DNA of 64,000 nucleotides from Bin87 sp965197635 (GCA_965197635.1 OZ240218.1:1-64000); one strand, 5' to 3'; shown: positions 29,019 to 38,007, counted from the stretch's first letter. A program made the numbers and translations. The notes: generated from the letters alone by a model not told the origin.

Positions 29019-29688
29019 ACCGCGCCCCGGGACGCGACCCATTGGGCACCCGGTCCATGGCCCAGCGCAGCGGGCTGAGCCACAACACGGTCAGCCGCAT
29101 CTGGCGGGCCTTCGGATTGCAGCCACACCGCACGGAGAAGTTGTCGTCGGACCTGGCCGAGAAGGTCAGGGACGTTGTGGGGCTATACCTGAATCCACCG
29201 GATCGGGCCGTCCTGTGGTGACGAGAAGTCCCAGATCCAGGCTGGCGCACCCGTCCGCTATTGCCCATGCGCCCGGGACAAGTGGAACGGCGCACCCATG
29301 ATTACCTGCGCACGGCACCACTTCGCTGTTCGCCGCCTTAGACACCAGGACCGGCAAGGTGATTGGTCGTTGCCACCAACGGCACCGGGCCGTGGAGTTC
29401 CGCAAATTCCTCGATACCATCGAGGCCGAGGTGCCCGCCGACCTCGACGTCCACCTGATCGCGGACAACTACGCCACCCACCAGACGGCGCTGATCCGGA
29501 ACTGGTTTGCCAAGCGGCCCCGCTTCCATATGCACTTCACGAGCGCCTCGTGGCTGAACCTGGTGGAGCGCTGGTTCGGTCTGCTCACCGAAAAGCAGTT
29601 GCGCCGCGGCGTGCATCAGAGCAGCGCCGAACTGGAGACTGCCATCTACCGCTACCTGGACGTCACCAACGAAGACCCCAAACCTTTT

Positions 29689-29797
29689 GTAACTGTTCAG
29701 ACTTGCGGGGATCTACGGGTCAAACCGGCCCCTCCGGGGTGAAAGTCAAGCACGGGATTTCGGCAAAGCCCGGATCCCCTCAAACGTGAACAGTTAC
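29689..29797. mobile_element. 109-bp GTAAC-ended mini-element, copy 2
   Basis: It begins GTAACTGTTCAGACTTG and ends with the reverse complement of GTAACTGTTCACGTTTG, matching copy 1 at both ends but with a different centre. It is flanked by the 8-bp duplication AACCTTTT at 29681-29688 and 29798-29805. Excision restores the transposase frame (DPKPFVWTKTAD). Confidence 0.8.
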
Positions 29798-29883
29798 AAC
29801 CTTTTGTCTGGACCAAGACCGCCGACCAAATCCTGGCCAACGTCGCCCACTTTTGCCAGCGAACTTTGAATACAGGACACTAG

Positions 29884-30002
29884 GCCCTTGTAGTGCTCAA
29901 CAAACTGCGCAAATTGCGGCAGCAGTTCGTCAATGTCGGCGGACATTTGGGTTAGTTCTGCCAAGAATTGGGGACGACGGTCATGCCTGGCTAAAACCAT
30001 CC
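29884..30002 (-). pseudogene. Short truncated frame against the IS630 end
   Basis: The minus-strand frame MVLARHDRRPQFLAELTQMS then ADIDELLPQFAQFVEHYKG runs into the IS630 end at 29883. It looks like a helical protein cut by the insertion. Family not recognised. Confidence 0.3.
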
Positions 30003-30136
30003 TTATGCCGGCTCGGTTGCGGGCTTGTGGGCCGGCCGGGTAAATGACAAATGACGACGAGCCGGTCCGCTCGTGGAAAAAGCAATGGACCGACCCGCCG
30101 ACCAGTTCGAGAGGGGGTTAGCTATGTAGCCAACGT

Positions 30137-30208
30137 GGGGCCGTGGTTCAGTGAGAGAACGCCCGCGTGAGACGCGGGATACGGGGGGTTTGATCCCCCT
30201 CGGCTCCA
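30137..30208 (+). tRNA. tRNA-like gene, anticodon GAG, with G3:U70
   Basis: A complete cloverleaf can be drawn: acceptor GGGGCCG/CGGCTCC (7 bp, G3 opposite T70), D stem GTTC/GAAC, anticodon stem CCCGC/GCGGG with loop GTGAGAC (T33, anticodon GAG), variable loop ATACG, and T arm GGGGG-TTTGATC-CCCCT, then A73 and CC. Anticodon GAG would mean leucine, but leucine tRNAs have a long variable arm, absent here. G3:U70 with A73 is the alanine identity signal. The D loop lacks the usual GG, and T56 could pair with A19. It may be an atypical functional tRNA or a decayed one. Confidence 0.5.
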
Positions 30209-30369
30209 CCCTCTCGGTTGTGGGTTCGGCGCATAAGCTCCGTGTCCCCACGCACTAACAAGGTAATGGGAGTTCAATCTATTCGTCAAGGTGAATCCGA
30301 ACCCACATGGTAGTGCCCGGCAAAAACCACTCATTGCGGCGGCGTATGGTTCAAAAGGAGGACTCGAAG

Positions 30370-30939
30370 ATGCCAGACTATTTGAATGATCAGCTTCGGC
30401 AGGAGTTTGAGGAATGCCGCCAGAAGGCTATGTTGTTGGAGTCTGAGCTGGACGACGTGAGGGAGTTGATGAATTCCTACCGCCGAGTGTTGGAGCACCG
30501 GGCGGGCAGAGAGCAGGGAGCCACCACGGGCTCTGGTCTGCATGCCATGATCCGGCCTAGCCAGATTTCCCACTGCAAGACTCAGCGGGAATCTTGGTTG
30601 CAGATCGCGCGACGGTGTGATGGCTTTGCGAGGCCAACTGAAGGGGCGCCTCTGCTGATTGAAGCAGGTAAGTCGGACAAAGATCCGCGCACGGTGGCCA
30701 ACAATGCCACCAGTTGGATGAGCGACGACGATCTGTGGGTGAGGAAAGGCCCCGGTCTGTTTCGCCTGACCGAGTACGACCATGATGTTGAGTCTGGCGC
30801 TGAGAAGGTAGAACGTGAATGTGTCGAAGAATCTTTCCTTGCGCTTGATGGAGTGGCGTCGGATTGTGCTTCCGGGACGAGCAGTGAAACTACGGTGCCC
30901 CATAAACAGTCGTCTGAGATGGCGCACCGATCTCAGTGA
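30370..30939 (+). CDS. Hypothetical protein with coiled coil and winged-helix-like domain
   Basis: A 189-residue protein. Residues 5-45 are a charged coiled coil (QLRQEFEECRQKAMLLESEL). Residues 75-145 (SWLQIARRCDGFARPTEGAP ... WVRKGPGLFRLTEYD) resemble a HARE-HTH or winged-helix domain ending in the usual GxFxLT strand. The tail is low complexity. AAGGAGG precedes the ATG by nine bases. Possible regulator; function unknown. Confidence 0.6.
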   Translation: MPDYLNDQLRQEFEECRQKAMLLESELDDVRELMNSYRRVLEHRAGREQGATTGSGLHAMIRPSQISHCKTQRESWLQIARRCDGFARPTEGAPLLIEAGKSDKDPRTVANNATSWMSDDDLWVRKGPGLFRLTEYDHDVESGAEKVERECVEESFLALDGVASDCASGTSSETTVPHKQSSEMAHRSQ

Positions 30940-31200
30940 GGCAGTTCGCTGGGGTTACGAGTAGACGCTGCTCGGGTCTGAACAAGCCGCTTTGACTGGC
31001 GTGTATTGTTGCGGGCAGCGACCGTTTGGTGGTCGGTCTGAACAGGTCTGATTGTGCGCTTGGACCGCAATAGTAAGCTATCTACAAAAATCTCCAGGAA
31101 AGTATTTTGCGATGCCTGTAAATGACACTTTGCCTGTGCCAAGGTGGACCTGAAAGAGTATAATTACTCCGTACAAATGTATTGAAAAGAGGCCGCCGAA
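30940..31200. other. Intergenic stretch
   Basis: It contains two GGTCTGAACA words near 30976 and 31035 but no gene. It likely carries the left end of the following transposase element. Confidence 0.35.
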
Positions 31201-32755
31201 TTGGACCCCGGCAACCTCGAAATGCCACCCGGACCAGTACTCCTGATGGCGATTATGGATAGTATATCATCGACCTCCCCGCCGCAAGTTTTGGAAGACC
31301 TCGCCGCTGCCGGCCTTGCCGTAGACTTTGAGACTTTGCGTGCTCTGGTGTACAAATTGTGGCCTCCGCGTGCTCCAGAGGGATACAAGCACCGCGGCGG
31401 TCGTCCGTACATTGACCGTGTGCCGGTGGTTTGTGCCATCTTGGCGAACTGCGACATTGTCTACGGGACCCTCACAAGCCCGATTGCGTTGGTGAGGAGG
31501 CTGAACGCTGAGGATCCGGAGTACCGATGGCGTTGCGGGTTCGCAGATTCCGTTCCTTCTCAAAAGACGGTGGTCAACACCCACCAGCGGATGTTGCGGA
31601 TCTGGTCATAGTTTCTTGGTTGCTTCGTAGATCCTCCGGCTGGCCTTTGTTTGCAGGTGGTGTCAACGGTACCAGTTATGGCGTTGCGGAAATTGTCGAA
31701 GAGCACAGGGTTTACCGTCGGGATTGGCATAAGTACAACGATGCTCAGACCCACGAAGCGGAGGATGTGCGGGAGCTGCTCGGCGGCATTTCAGATTTGG
31801 TGAATGAGATCGACGTGCAAGCGCGCCCGCGTCGAGACAGAGGTCGCTCACGTTCCCCGCTGGGTCATATGCTGTTCGCGCTGATTTACAGGGCATTCCC
31901 GGGACAGTCGGCGCGACGTGTTCAGGCTCAACTGAGGGTGCTGGCGCGGTCGGGGTACATGCCGAAATGTGATCCGCCGGACTCCGTTTTCAGCCGTGCT
32001 GAAGATCGTGAGCCTTGGATCCCTTGTTTCAACTCTATAACCGGCTATTACGGTTACGACTGGCTGACTCCGGTACTGTGGGAACTCGTCACCATGACTG
32101 TGATGCCGGTGCGGTCGCTCGAAACAGATTTCACGATGGACGCGACAGGGTGTAGTACGCATTCCTTCATGCGGTGGATGGATTACCGGACCGAAAGCGA
32201 GGTGCAGGAGCACGGTTGGGTTAAGCTCCACATGATATGTGGGGCGTTGACGAACGTAATCACGAGAGCGGCGGTGTCGCCGCGCGATGTTCACGACAAC
32301 GTGCTGTTTCGCGAACTGTTTTTGGAGACTGCTCGATATTTCCGGATCCGCAAACTTACTGCGGACATAGCTTACCTCAGCGGCCCCAACTACGCATTGG
32401 CCGAGGATTTTGATGTAGCTCTGTACGTTCCATTCAAGTCAAACACTGCACGCTGGTGGACGACGGGACAGCGTGGTCGGCGGCGTTGTGGAAGTTCCTG
32501 GAGTGCAACAGCGAGTTCATGGACGAGTACCACCAGCGGAGCAACGCGGAGTCCACGTTCTCGGCACTCAAGCGGAAATTCCCCAGCCAAATCAGGATGG
32601 AAGACTACACCGGTCAGGTCAACGAGACGCTGTGCGAGGTGCTGGCATACAATCTGTCCGGCGTGGCCAGAGAGGTTCGAATGCGTGGAGTGACGCCTGA
32701 TTACCCGTCTGAGGCCGATCTACTGGAACAGTCGGTAGCGGCGATCTACCGGTAG
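31201..32755 (+). pseudogene. DDE transposase with at least two frameshifts
   Basis: The first frame (31201-31611) reads APEGYKHRGGRPYIDRVPVV and ALVRRLNAEDPEYRWRCGFA. The second (to about 32450) reads FPGQSARRVQAQLRVLARSG, VRSLETDFTMDATGCSTHSF, EHGWVKLHMICGALTNVITR and RKLTADIAYLSGPNYALAED. The third (32456-32755) ends with EYHQRSNAESTFSALKRKFP. The TMDATG and TADIAY aspartates and the NAEST glutamate give a DDE set of the IS4/IS5 type. The exact IS family is not assigned and end repeats were not found. Confidence 0.65.
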
Positions 32756-32786
32756 TTCATAGGGTAATTTCCTCGTCATTTTTTGT

Positions 32787-33805
32787 TCAGGATTTTGGGT
32801 CGTCAGGCCAAAACCTTATTTTTTGTGCAAGGCCCGTTTTGTGCTCATTGTAGAAATCGAAAAAGGCATCCCGGTCAATCAAATCAAGGTCAAGGGCGCG
32901 GCGCGCGGCCACGACTTTGCTCACTTTGAAACGGCGAGCCGTTTGCTGGTAAGGATCGCGGTATTCTCCGGCGTAGGACCAGAACTGTAGGAATTCGTTC
33001 TCCGGAATCAGAAGCTCTGCCGCTATCTTGTTGCATATCTGTTCGACATCGTGTTCCGATGGCAGAAGCGTCTCAAAAGCGGAAAGCCCTTCTTCACCGA
33101 TGAAAAGGTGTACCAACTCGTGAGCCAGGATGAACATCTGGGCGGCTTTGAAATCGGCGTTGTTAACGAAGATGAGCGGGGCGTACTCGTCCACCAGGGC
33201 AAATCCCTGAAACTCGCCCGGGTCGAGTTTTCGGCTGGTGTTATTGCCCACAACGCCGTTGAACACCACCAGTATGCCGGCGCCCTCCGCGTTATCCCGC
33301 AGCCGCGCCAGGGCGTCGGACCATGTGGACGCCGATGCCGCCCAGTCATCATCAAGAAGCAGCGTATCGCGCATCGCGTTGGCCACCGAGCCGTAGTTCC
33401 CGTTGGGATGGTGTGCGCCTATGAAATCCAGAGGTTCGACGCCGGTCTCAATCAACTCCTCGCGGATCCAGTCCTGGCGACGCTGCATCGCATAAACGGT
33501 TTCCAGCAAGTCAACGCTGGGTTGGGTTGGGTTGGGGACGCATTATCGCGAGGACGAAAATCCTGTATGGGCAGCGGTTCATCCGGCGGGAAGGTCAGGA
33601 AGAGCTAGCCCAAGGGCGTGTGGGTAGCGTGGGCCAGCCGCTCGGCCCAGGCCATACTGATTTGGCCAGAGCGTTCCCATTCCAGAATCCGCTCGGCTTT
33701 CAGGCCAACTTTGCTTGCCAGTGCATCGTCAGTAAGCTCAGCCCGTTCTCGAGCCCAACGCAGCACGGCAGGCTGCAATCGTAGCAGTTCCGGTTGGCCG
33801 ATCAT
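32787..33805 (-). pseudogene. XRE-ImmA/IrrE regulator-protease, broken in two
   Basis: The first part (33805-33605) is a helix-turn-helix: ALASKVGLKAERILEWERSG then QISMAWAERLAHATHTPLG, ending in TAG. The same frame continues with LFLTFPPDEPLPIQDFRPRD, the normal linker of XRE-ImmA fusions. The second part (33509-32787) is the metalloprotease, with FILAHELVHLFIGEEGLS (HExxH) and a glutamate in SEHDVEQICNKIAAELLIPE. Between them an imperfect GTTGG tandem repeat (33519-33536) changes the frame. Family members cleave phage-type or stress repressors. As written it makes separate HTH and protease pieces. Confidence 0.75.
33519..33536. repeat. GTTGG pentanucleotide repeat at a frame junction
   Basis: About three and a half tandem GTTGG units lie exactly where the two frames of the XRE-ImmA gene meet. 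A change of one unit shifts the frame by two bases. Confidence 0.65.
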
Positions 33806-34060
33806 AGTGACACCATCCGGCCCGGATGTTAGCCAAATGGGTGACAATCCGTCAATCTGCCATGTCTTGCAGTCTCGCTACCGAAGCAGGATTTTTCTAA
33901 AGTCAGGGCGGGGAGCGTTACGACGTGGCAATCTCGTTACAATGGTGACGTCGGTACCAGGCAAACCAAGTAACGCGCCTCGCCCTGACAGACCGGGTAC
34001 GCGCGAGGCGCCAGGTCATTTCACCTTGACATCCCCAGGGCATCCGGGCATCGTTATTCC

Positions 34061-35299
34061 ATGCGCGCTCTGCTGGCCGGCGTCTCCGGCGTCAACAAGG
34101 ATATTGTCGTCGCCAATCTGCTGGAGCGGTTGCGCGCCCACGGGGAAGTCGGTTCGCATCCCGACCCGTCGAACGGCGTCTCCGACCCCCGCGAGTTGCT
34201 GGTATCCGGTATTGAAGAAGCCCTGGCCGCTCAGGGCAATGAGCTGCCCGGCGTCCTGTCCGCCTTTCGTCCCGCCTACCAGTTGGCGGCGTGGCAGCGC
34301 GCCGGTCAGGAGATCGCCGAGCAGTTGGAGGCGGCGGACCCTCGCCACAGCCTGATTGCCGCCCATCTCACCTACTACACCAGCGGCCGGCAGTTCTCCC
34401 TGATCGACCTGCCCACCATTCGACGCTGGCGGCCCGACTGCATCATCACCCTGGTTGACGATATGCTGGACATCCGCAGCGCTCTGGCCAGTCGGGACGC
34501 GGAACGCCACACCAACTTCCGGCTGCGCCTGCGGGAGATCCTGGCCTGGCGGACCGCTGAGATCGCCATGGCCGACCTGCTGGCCCGCAACCTCCACCCG
34601 GAGCGCGCGGTGCCCCACTACGTGGTCAGCGTCAAGCATCCCGCCGAGATGCTCTACCGGCTTATCTTCCACCGCCGGGAGTATCCGCTGGTGTATGCCA
34701 GTTTTCCCATCACCGCGATACGCTACCACCCCGAGACGCGCGCCGGGATCGATCACATCCGCGCCGAACTGCACCGCCGGTTCATCGTCTTCGATCCCCT
34801 CACCCTGGACGAGGGTACGCCCCGGGTATTCGAAAAGGCTCGCGACGCCTGCGCCGACGGAGTTTCTGAAATCGCCATTTGCGCCGACGAGGCCCGCTGG
34901 CCGCTGGACACCGCCGGCGCTCTCATCGAGGGACGTCCAGACCCGTACCCCATGACCCTGGACCCCCGGGAAGCCCTGGAAGTGTGGGACGACATGGAGA
35001 ACCAGGTGCGCCACCGGGACCTGACCATGGTGGAACAGGCTCAGTGCGTCGCCGCTTACCGCATCACCATGGACGGCCGCCTTTCCACGGGAATGTACTC
35101 CGAGCTGATGTACGCTTCCCACACCGCCGAGCCGGCGCGCCCGGTGCTCATGTACGCCGACCCCTCCGACGACGGGCTGGACCACCCCTTCCTGCGCAAC
35201 TTCAACCACCGAATGTTCTATGATCCGGAAGACTGGTTCGACGCCATCCGGCAGATCGCGCCCAACCCGGAGCCGGGGGCGCAGCGGCCATTGTTCTAG
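34061..35299 (+). CDS. Large hypothetical protein with a degenerate P-loop
   Basis: A 412-residue protein. It opens MRALLAGVSGVNKDIVVANL, shaped like a nucleoside-kinase P-loop but with GxxGxNKD in place of GxxGxGKS/T. Other features are HLTYYTSGRQFSLIDLPTIR, CIITLVDDMLDIRSAL (Walker B-like), HYVVSVKHPAEMLYRLIFHR and PLVYASFPITAIR; the last resembles nucleoside-processing folds. It appears full length, and it is separated by 68 bases from the next gene. No family name can be given; a nucleotide-binding role is inferred only from the fold-like pattern. Confidence 0.6.
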   Translation: MRALLAGVSGVNKDIVVANLLERLRAHGEVGSHPDPSNGVSDPRELLVSGIEEALAAQGNELPGVLSAFRPAYQLAAWQRAGQEIAEQLEAADPRHSLIAAHLTYYTSGRQFSLIDLPTIRRWRPDCIITLVDDMLDIRSALASRDAERHTNFRLRLREILAWRTAEIAMADLLARNLHPERAVPHYVVSVKHPAEMLYRLIFHRREYPLVYASFPITAIRYHPETRAGIDHIRAELHRRFIVFDPLTLDEGTPRVFEKARDACADGVSEIAICADEARWPLDTAGALIEGRPDPYPMTLDPREALEVWDDMENQVRHRDLTMVEQAQCVAAYRITMDGRLSTGMYSELMYASHTAEPARPVLMYADPSDDGLDHPFLRNFNHRMFYDPEDWFDAIRQIAPNPEPGAQRPLF

Positions 35300-35366
35300 C
35301 GGAATTGCCCGCCCGATGTGATACAGTATGACAAGGATAAGCCCGTCAAGTTAGAGGCACGCGGCG

Positions 35367-36125
35367 ATGACTACTGAGAACGAACCCACCATCCAAAGCC
35401 TCGCCGAAGGCCAGCAGCAGCTCACGTCTCTGCTCACCGATTTTATCGAAGAGCAGCGCAAGGTCAACGACGAGCAGCGCGAGTTCAACCAACAACTGCG
35501 TATGTTCATCCAGACGCAGCGCAGCGCCAACGGTGAGATTGAACGCAGAATTAAACGGATTGAGGATGACTTGCTGGAAGTGCGCGAGTTCAACCGGGAG
35601 CAACGCGAATTCAACCAGGAACAGCGCGTTTTCAACCGGGCGCAGCTCGAGTTCAACGAGCGTATCGAAGGCCGCATTAACACCATGCACAACGACATAG
35701 CCGAGATAAAAGGCGGCCACGCGCGCACGGAAATCTTCCGCAGAGCCGAGACCGTCGCATCGGCGCTGAATTTCACCTATGAGCGAGCTCTGTCCGCCGG
35801 CGAACTGGGAGACATGGTTCGTGAAAATCCCGACAGCGGCCTCTCGGGCGGCGACCTTGAAAGCTTCACCAAAGCCGATCTGGTGATAAAGGCGAAAGAC
35901 CGCGGATGGCTCACCAATTACCTCGCGGTGGAAATATCCTATACCGCCGACCAGCGTGACATCGACCGGGCGCGCCGGAACGCTGACTTGCTGACCCGGT
36001 TCACCGGCCGGCCCGCCCACGCCGTCGTCGCCAGCGTTAGGAACGATAGCGTCGTGAGCAATCTGGTCAGTATCGGCTATGCCAATTGGTATCAAATTCC
36101 GCTCCGGGATTTACAGGCAGCGTAG
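35367..36125 (+). CDS. Coiled-coil protein with C-terminal PD-(D/E)XK-like domain (DUF3782-type)
   Basis: A 252-residue protein. Residues 10-120 are a long coiled coil built from EQREFNQ-type heptads. The C-terminal 100 residues (RTEIFRRAETVASALNF ... LESFTKADLVIKAKDRG, YLAVEISYTADQRDIDRARRN) match proteins with a putative nuclease fold, with ADLV and AVEIS as the acidic strand pair. The protein encoded at 57733-58503 has the same plan. Function unknown; nuclease activity is a family-level guess. Confidence 0.65.
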   Translation: MTTENEPTIQSLAEGQQQLTSLLTDFIEEQRKVNDEQREFNQQLRMFIQTQRSANGEIERRIKRIEDDLLEVREFNREQREFNQEQRVFNRAQLEFNERIEGRINTMHNDIAEIKGGHARTEIFRRAETVASALNFTYERALSAGELGDMVRENPDSGLSGGDLESFTKADLVIKAKDRGWLTNYLAVEISYTADQRDIDRARRNADLLTRFTGRPAHAVVASVRNDSVVSNLVSIGYANWYQIPLRDLQAA

Positions 36126-36139
36126 CGCTGTATCCTTGA

Positions 36140-36169
36140 TTGACGCCCCCTGCCGGTTTTGCGTACAAT
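36140..36169 (+). promoter_or_regulatory. Sigma70-type promoter for the Fe-S protein gene
   Basis: TTGACG at 36140-36145 and TACAAT at 36164-36169 are separated by 18 bases, 43 bases before the ATG at 36213. This is one of the better consensus matches in the window. Confidence 0.55.
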
Positions 36170-36212
36170 CAGTGCATCAATACACCAACTTCCGCCCGGA
36201 GGTTATCAAACC

Positions 36213-36569
36213 ATGCCCATCACCCAGAACGGCGTCGAACTCACCGTAGAGATTTCGGAAAAGGCCGCCGAAAAGATCAAGTATTTCGCCGACAAAGAAG
36301 GCATCGAGGACAACGTGGGCCTGCGGGTTGCCGTCAAGGGCGGCGGCTGTTCCGGCCTCACCTACGACCTGACCATCACCAACCAGGAGCGCGAGTCCGA
36401 CAAGATCGTCGAGCAATACGGCGTCAAGGTGATGGTGGACAAGAAGTCCTACATCTACCTGGTCGGCACCCAGCTGGACTTCTCCGACGGCCTCAACGGC
36501 AAGGGCTTCGTCTTCGAGAACCCCAACGCCAAGAAGGCCTGTGGCTGCGGAACCTCCTTCGCCGTCTGA
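36213..36569 (+). CDS. HesB/IscA-type iron-sulfur cluster carrier
   Basis: A 118-residue A-type carrier protein. GLRVAVKGGGCSGLTYDL holds the first conserved cysteine and KKACGCGTSFAV the C-terminal CGCG pair; together they bind an iron-sulfur cluster for transfer to client proteins. GGAGG lies ten bases before the ATG. The next gene encodes a YgfZ-type protein, also tied to Fe-S maturation, which supports the assignment. IscA, SufA and ErpA cannot be told apart by sequence alone. Confidence 0.92.
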   Translation: MPITQNGVELTVEISEKAAEKIKYFADKEGIEDNVGLRVAVKGGGCSGLTYDLTITNQERESDKIVEQYGVKVMVDKKSYIYLVGTQLDFSDGLNGKGFVFENPNAKKACGCGTSFAV

Positions 36570-36600
36570 CCCACACGTCCGGCACCATATCCGACGCGGC

Positions 36601-36630
36601 GTAGGGGCGGGTTTGAAACCCGCCCTTACT
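36601..36630. repeat. REP-like palindrome between the Fe-S genes
   Basis: GGGCGGGTTTGAAACCCGCCC with GTAGG and TTAC flanks forms a near-perfect hairpin. It may act as a terminator or mRNA stabiliser and looks like a dispersed repeat type. Confidence 0.55.
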
Positions 36631-36678
36631 GCATTTGCCCACCTGCCATACGAACTTTATCCCACCGGGAGGCCACCG

Positions 36679-37716
36679 ATGACCACCGCTGCACCGGATT
36701 TTCTGACCAGTAACGCCCACACCGCCGCCGAGTTCCGCGCCGCCACCGAGCGGGCCGCCGTGTATCCCGACGACGCGGGCATCCTGCGGCTCACCGGCGA
36801 GGACGCCCGCGACCTCCTCAACCGCCTGTCCACCAACCTGGTTGACCCGGACGCCTCCGAAGGCGAAGTGGTCGTCACCGTCCTCACCAGCGACCGGGGG
36901 CGCATCGTTGACCTGGCGTACGTCATTCACCGCGGCGACCACCAGCTGATGCTCACCAGCCCCGGCCAGCAGCAGAACGTCATCGACTTCCTGGACAAAT
37001 ACACCATCATGGAAGACCTGGAGGTTGAGGACATCACCGACCGGACCACGCTGCTGGCGTTGACCGGCCCGGACGCCGGCGACATCTTGCGCCGGACCAG
37101 CCACGACGATGCGCTGGTGGTGGTGGAGCCGCCAACCGGTCCCGACGACCCGGAACGCCCGCCCACATACTATCTGCTGCCCCCCAACGCCGACGACGCG
37201 GCGCGCCTCGCGGCCGGCCTGGAATCCGCCGGCGCAGTGAGCATCAGCGCAGCCACCGCCGAGGCCCTGCGCATCGTTCAGGGCCGGCCGGCCTACGGCA
37301 GCGAGATGAGCGATACCTACAACCCGCTGGAAGCCGGCCTCATCGGCGCAATCGACTTCCACAAGGGTTGCTACATCGGCCAGGAGGTCATCGCCCGCCT
37401 CGACACCTACCACAAGGTCCAAAAGTACCTGGTATCCCTGAGCTTCGACGCCGACCCGTCCCAAGCCGACGATCTGACGGGCGCGCGCCTGGTCAACGAG
37501 GAAGGCGTGGCCATGGGCTTGGTGACTTCCGCAATCGTCGCTCCCGGAGCAGACGGCGCCAGTGTAATCGGCCTGGGCTACGTCCGCACCGCGGCGGTGC
37601 AAATCGGCGGCGCTCTGAAGGTGGCAACCGATGACGATGGCGACAGCAGCATCACCGCCAGCATCACTGCCCAGCCCCTGCTGTTCGGCGGCGAGAAGCC
37701 GGGGCCGGCACACTGA
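36679..37716 (+). CDS. YgfZ/GcvT-like folate-binding protein
   Basis: A 345-residue protein of the aminomethyltransferase fold. The diagnostic YgfZ motif KGCYIGQEVIARLDT is near residue 230, preceded by NPLEAGLIGAIDFHK and, early on, LRLTGEDARDLLNRLSTNLV. YgfZ proteins use tetrahydrofolate to help maintain certain Fe-S enzymes. GGGAGG precedes the ATG at 36679. Its place after an A-type carrier fits that role. No glycine-cleavage partner genes are near, which argues against GcvT. Confidence 0.85.
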   Translation: MTTAAPDFLTSNAHTAAEFRAATERAAVYPDDAGILRLTGEDARDLLNRLSTNLVDPDASEGEVVVTVLTSDRGRIVDLAYVIHRGDHQLMLTSPGQQQNVIDFLDKYTIMEDLEVEDITDRTTLLALTGPDAGDILRRTSHDDALVVVEPPTGPDDPERPPTYYLLPPNADDAARLAAGLESAGAVSISAATAEALRIVQGRPAYGSEMSDTYNPLEAGLIGAIDFHKGCYIGQEVIARLDTYHKVQKYLVSLSFDADPSQADDLTGARLVNEEGVAMGLVTSAIVAPGADGASVIGLGYVRTAAVQIGGALKVATDDDGDSSITASITAQPLLFGGEKPGPAH

Positions 37717-37733
37717 CCATTGGGGGTATAAAA

Positions 37734-38003
37734 ATGCTCACCACCATAAAAGCGAAATACACTGACGGCGTGTTGGTGCCGCTGGAATCTCTGGAATCGC
37801 TCAACCTTGCGGAAGGCGACGAAGTGTTGGTGACCCTCCAACTGGGGCCGGCTGCGCCCTGCGACGAGCTAACCAAAACCTCCCAAGCAGCCGCCGGCGG
37901 TTGGGTAGGCAGCATCGACGGTGAGGAACTAAAACGGCGCATCTACACCTCCCGCCACCGGGGCTTCGATTGCGATTGCATATACTGCGCGCCCAAGACG
38001 TGA
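37734..38003 (+). CDS. AF2212-like (DUF104) antitoxin
   Basis: An 89-residue protein. KAKYTDGVLVPLESLESLNL followed by EGDEVLVTL is the standard AF2212/DUF104 beta-barrel antitoxin core. The C-terminal half (QAAAGGWVGSIDGEELKRRI) is likely the part that binds the toxin. The VapC-type gene starts four bases after its stop codon. Confidence 0.82.
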   Translation: MLTTIKAKYTDGVLVPLESLESLNLAEGDEVLVTLQLGPAAPCDELTKTSQAAAGGWVGSIDGEELKRRIYTSRHRGFDCDCIYCAPKT

Positions 38004-38007
38004 GCGG

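Larger units (their letters stand above)
27331..29883 (+). mobile_element. IS630 element carrying two nested insertions
   Basis: Ends CTAGTGTGGTG at 27331 and ACACTAG at 29877-29883. The transposase begins at 27413 after AGGAGG (MAIGRPMPPLILDDVERETL) and continues with MSDATVGKWRSRFLERRLDG. It is split at 27730 by an IS4-like element, resumes at 29019 (in shifted frames RDATHW... QPHRTEKLSSDLAEKVRDVV), then IADNYATHQTALIRNWFAKR and SASWLNLVERWFGLLTEKQL. A 109-bp mini-element splits it again at 29689, and it ends with WTKTADQILANVAHFCQRTL. It is inactive. Confidence 0.75.

Noticed and set aside
30137..30208. A suppressor tRNA explaining the in-frame TAG codons
   Set aside because: The anticodon loop GTGAGAC gives GAG, not CTA, so it cannot read TAG.
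34016..35209. A long minus-strand frame opposite the degenerate P-loop protein
   Set aside because: The plus-strand frame has better composition and a fitting start, and the minus frame reads like antisense of GC-rich codons.
36493..37713. A 406-codon minus-strand frame opposite the YgfZ-like gene
   Set aside because: The plus strand carries the clear KGCYIGQE motif, so the minus frame is a shadow.
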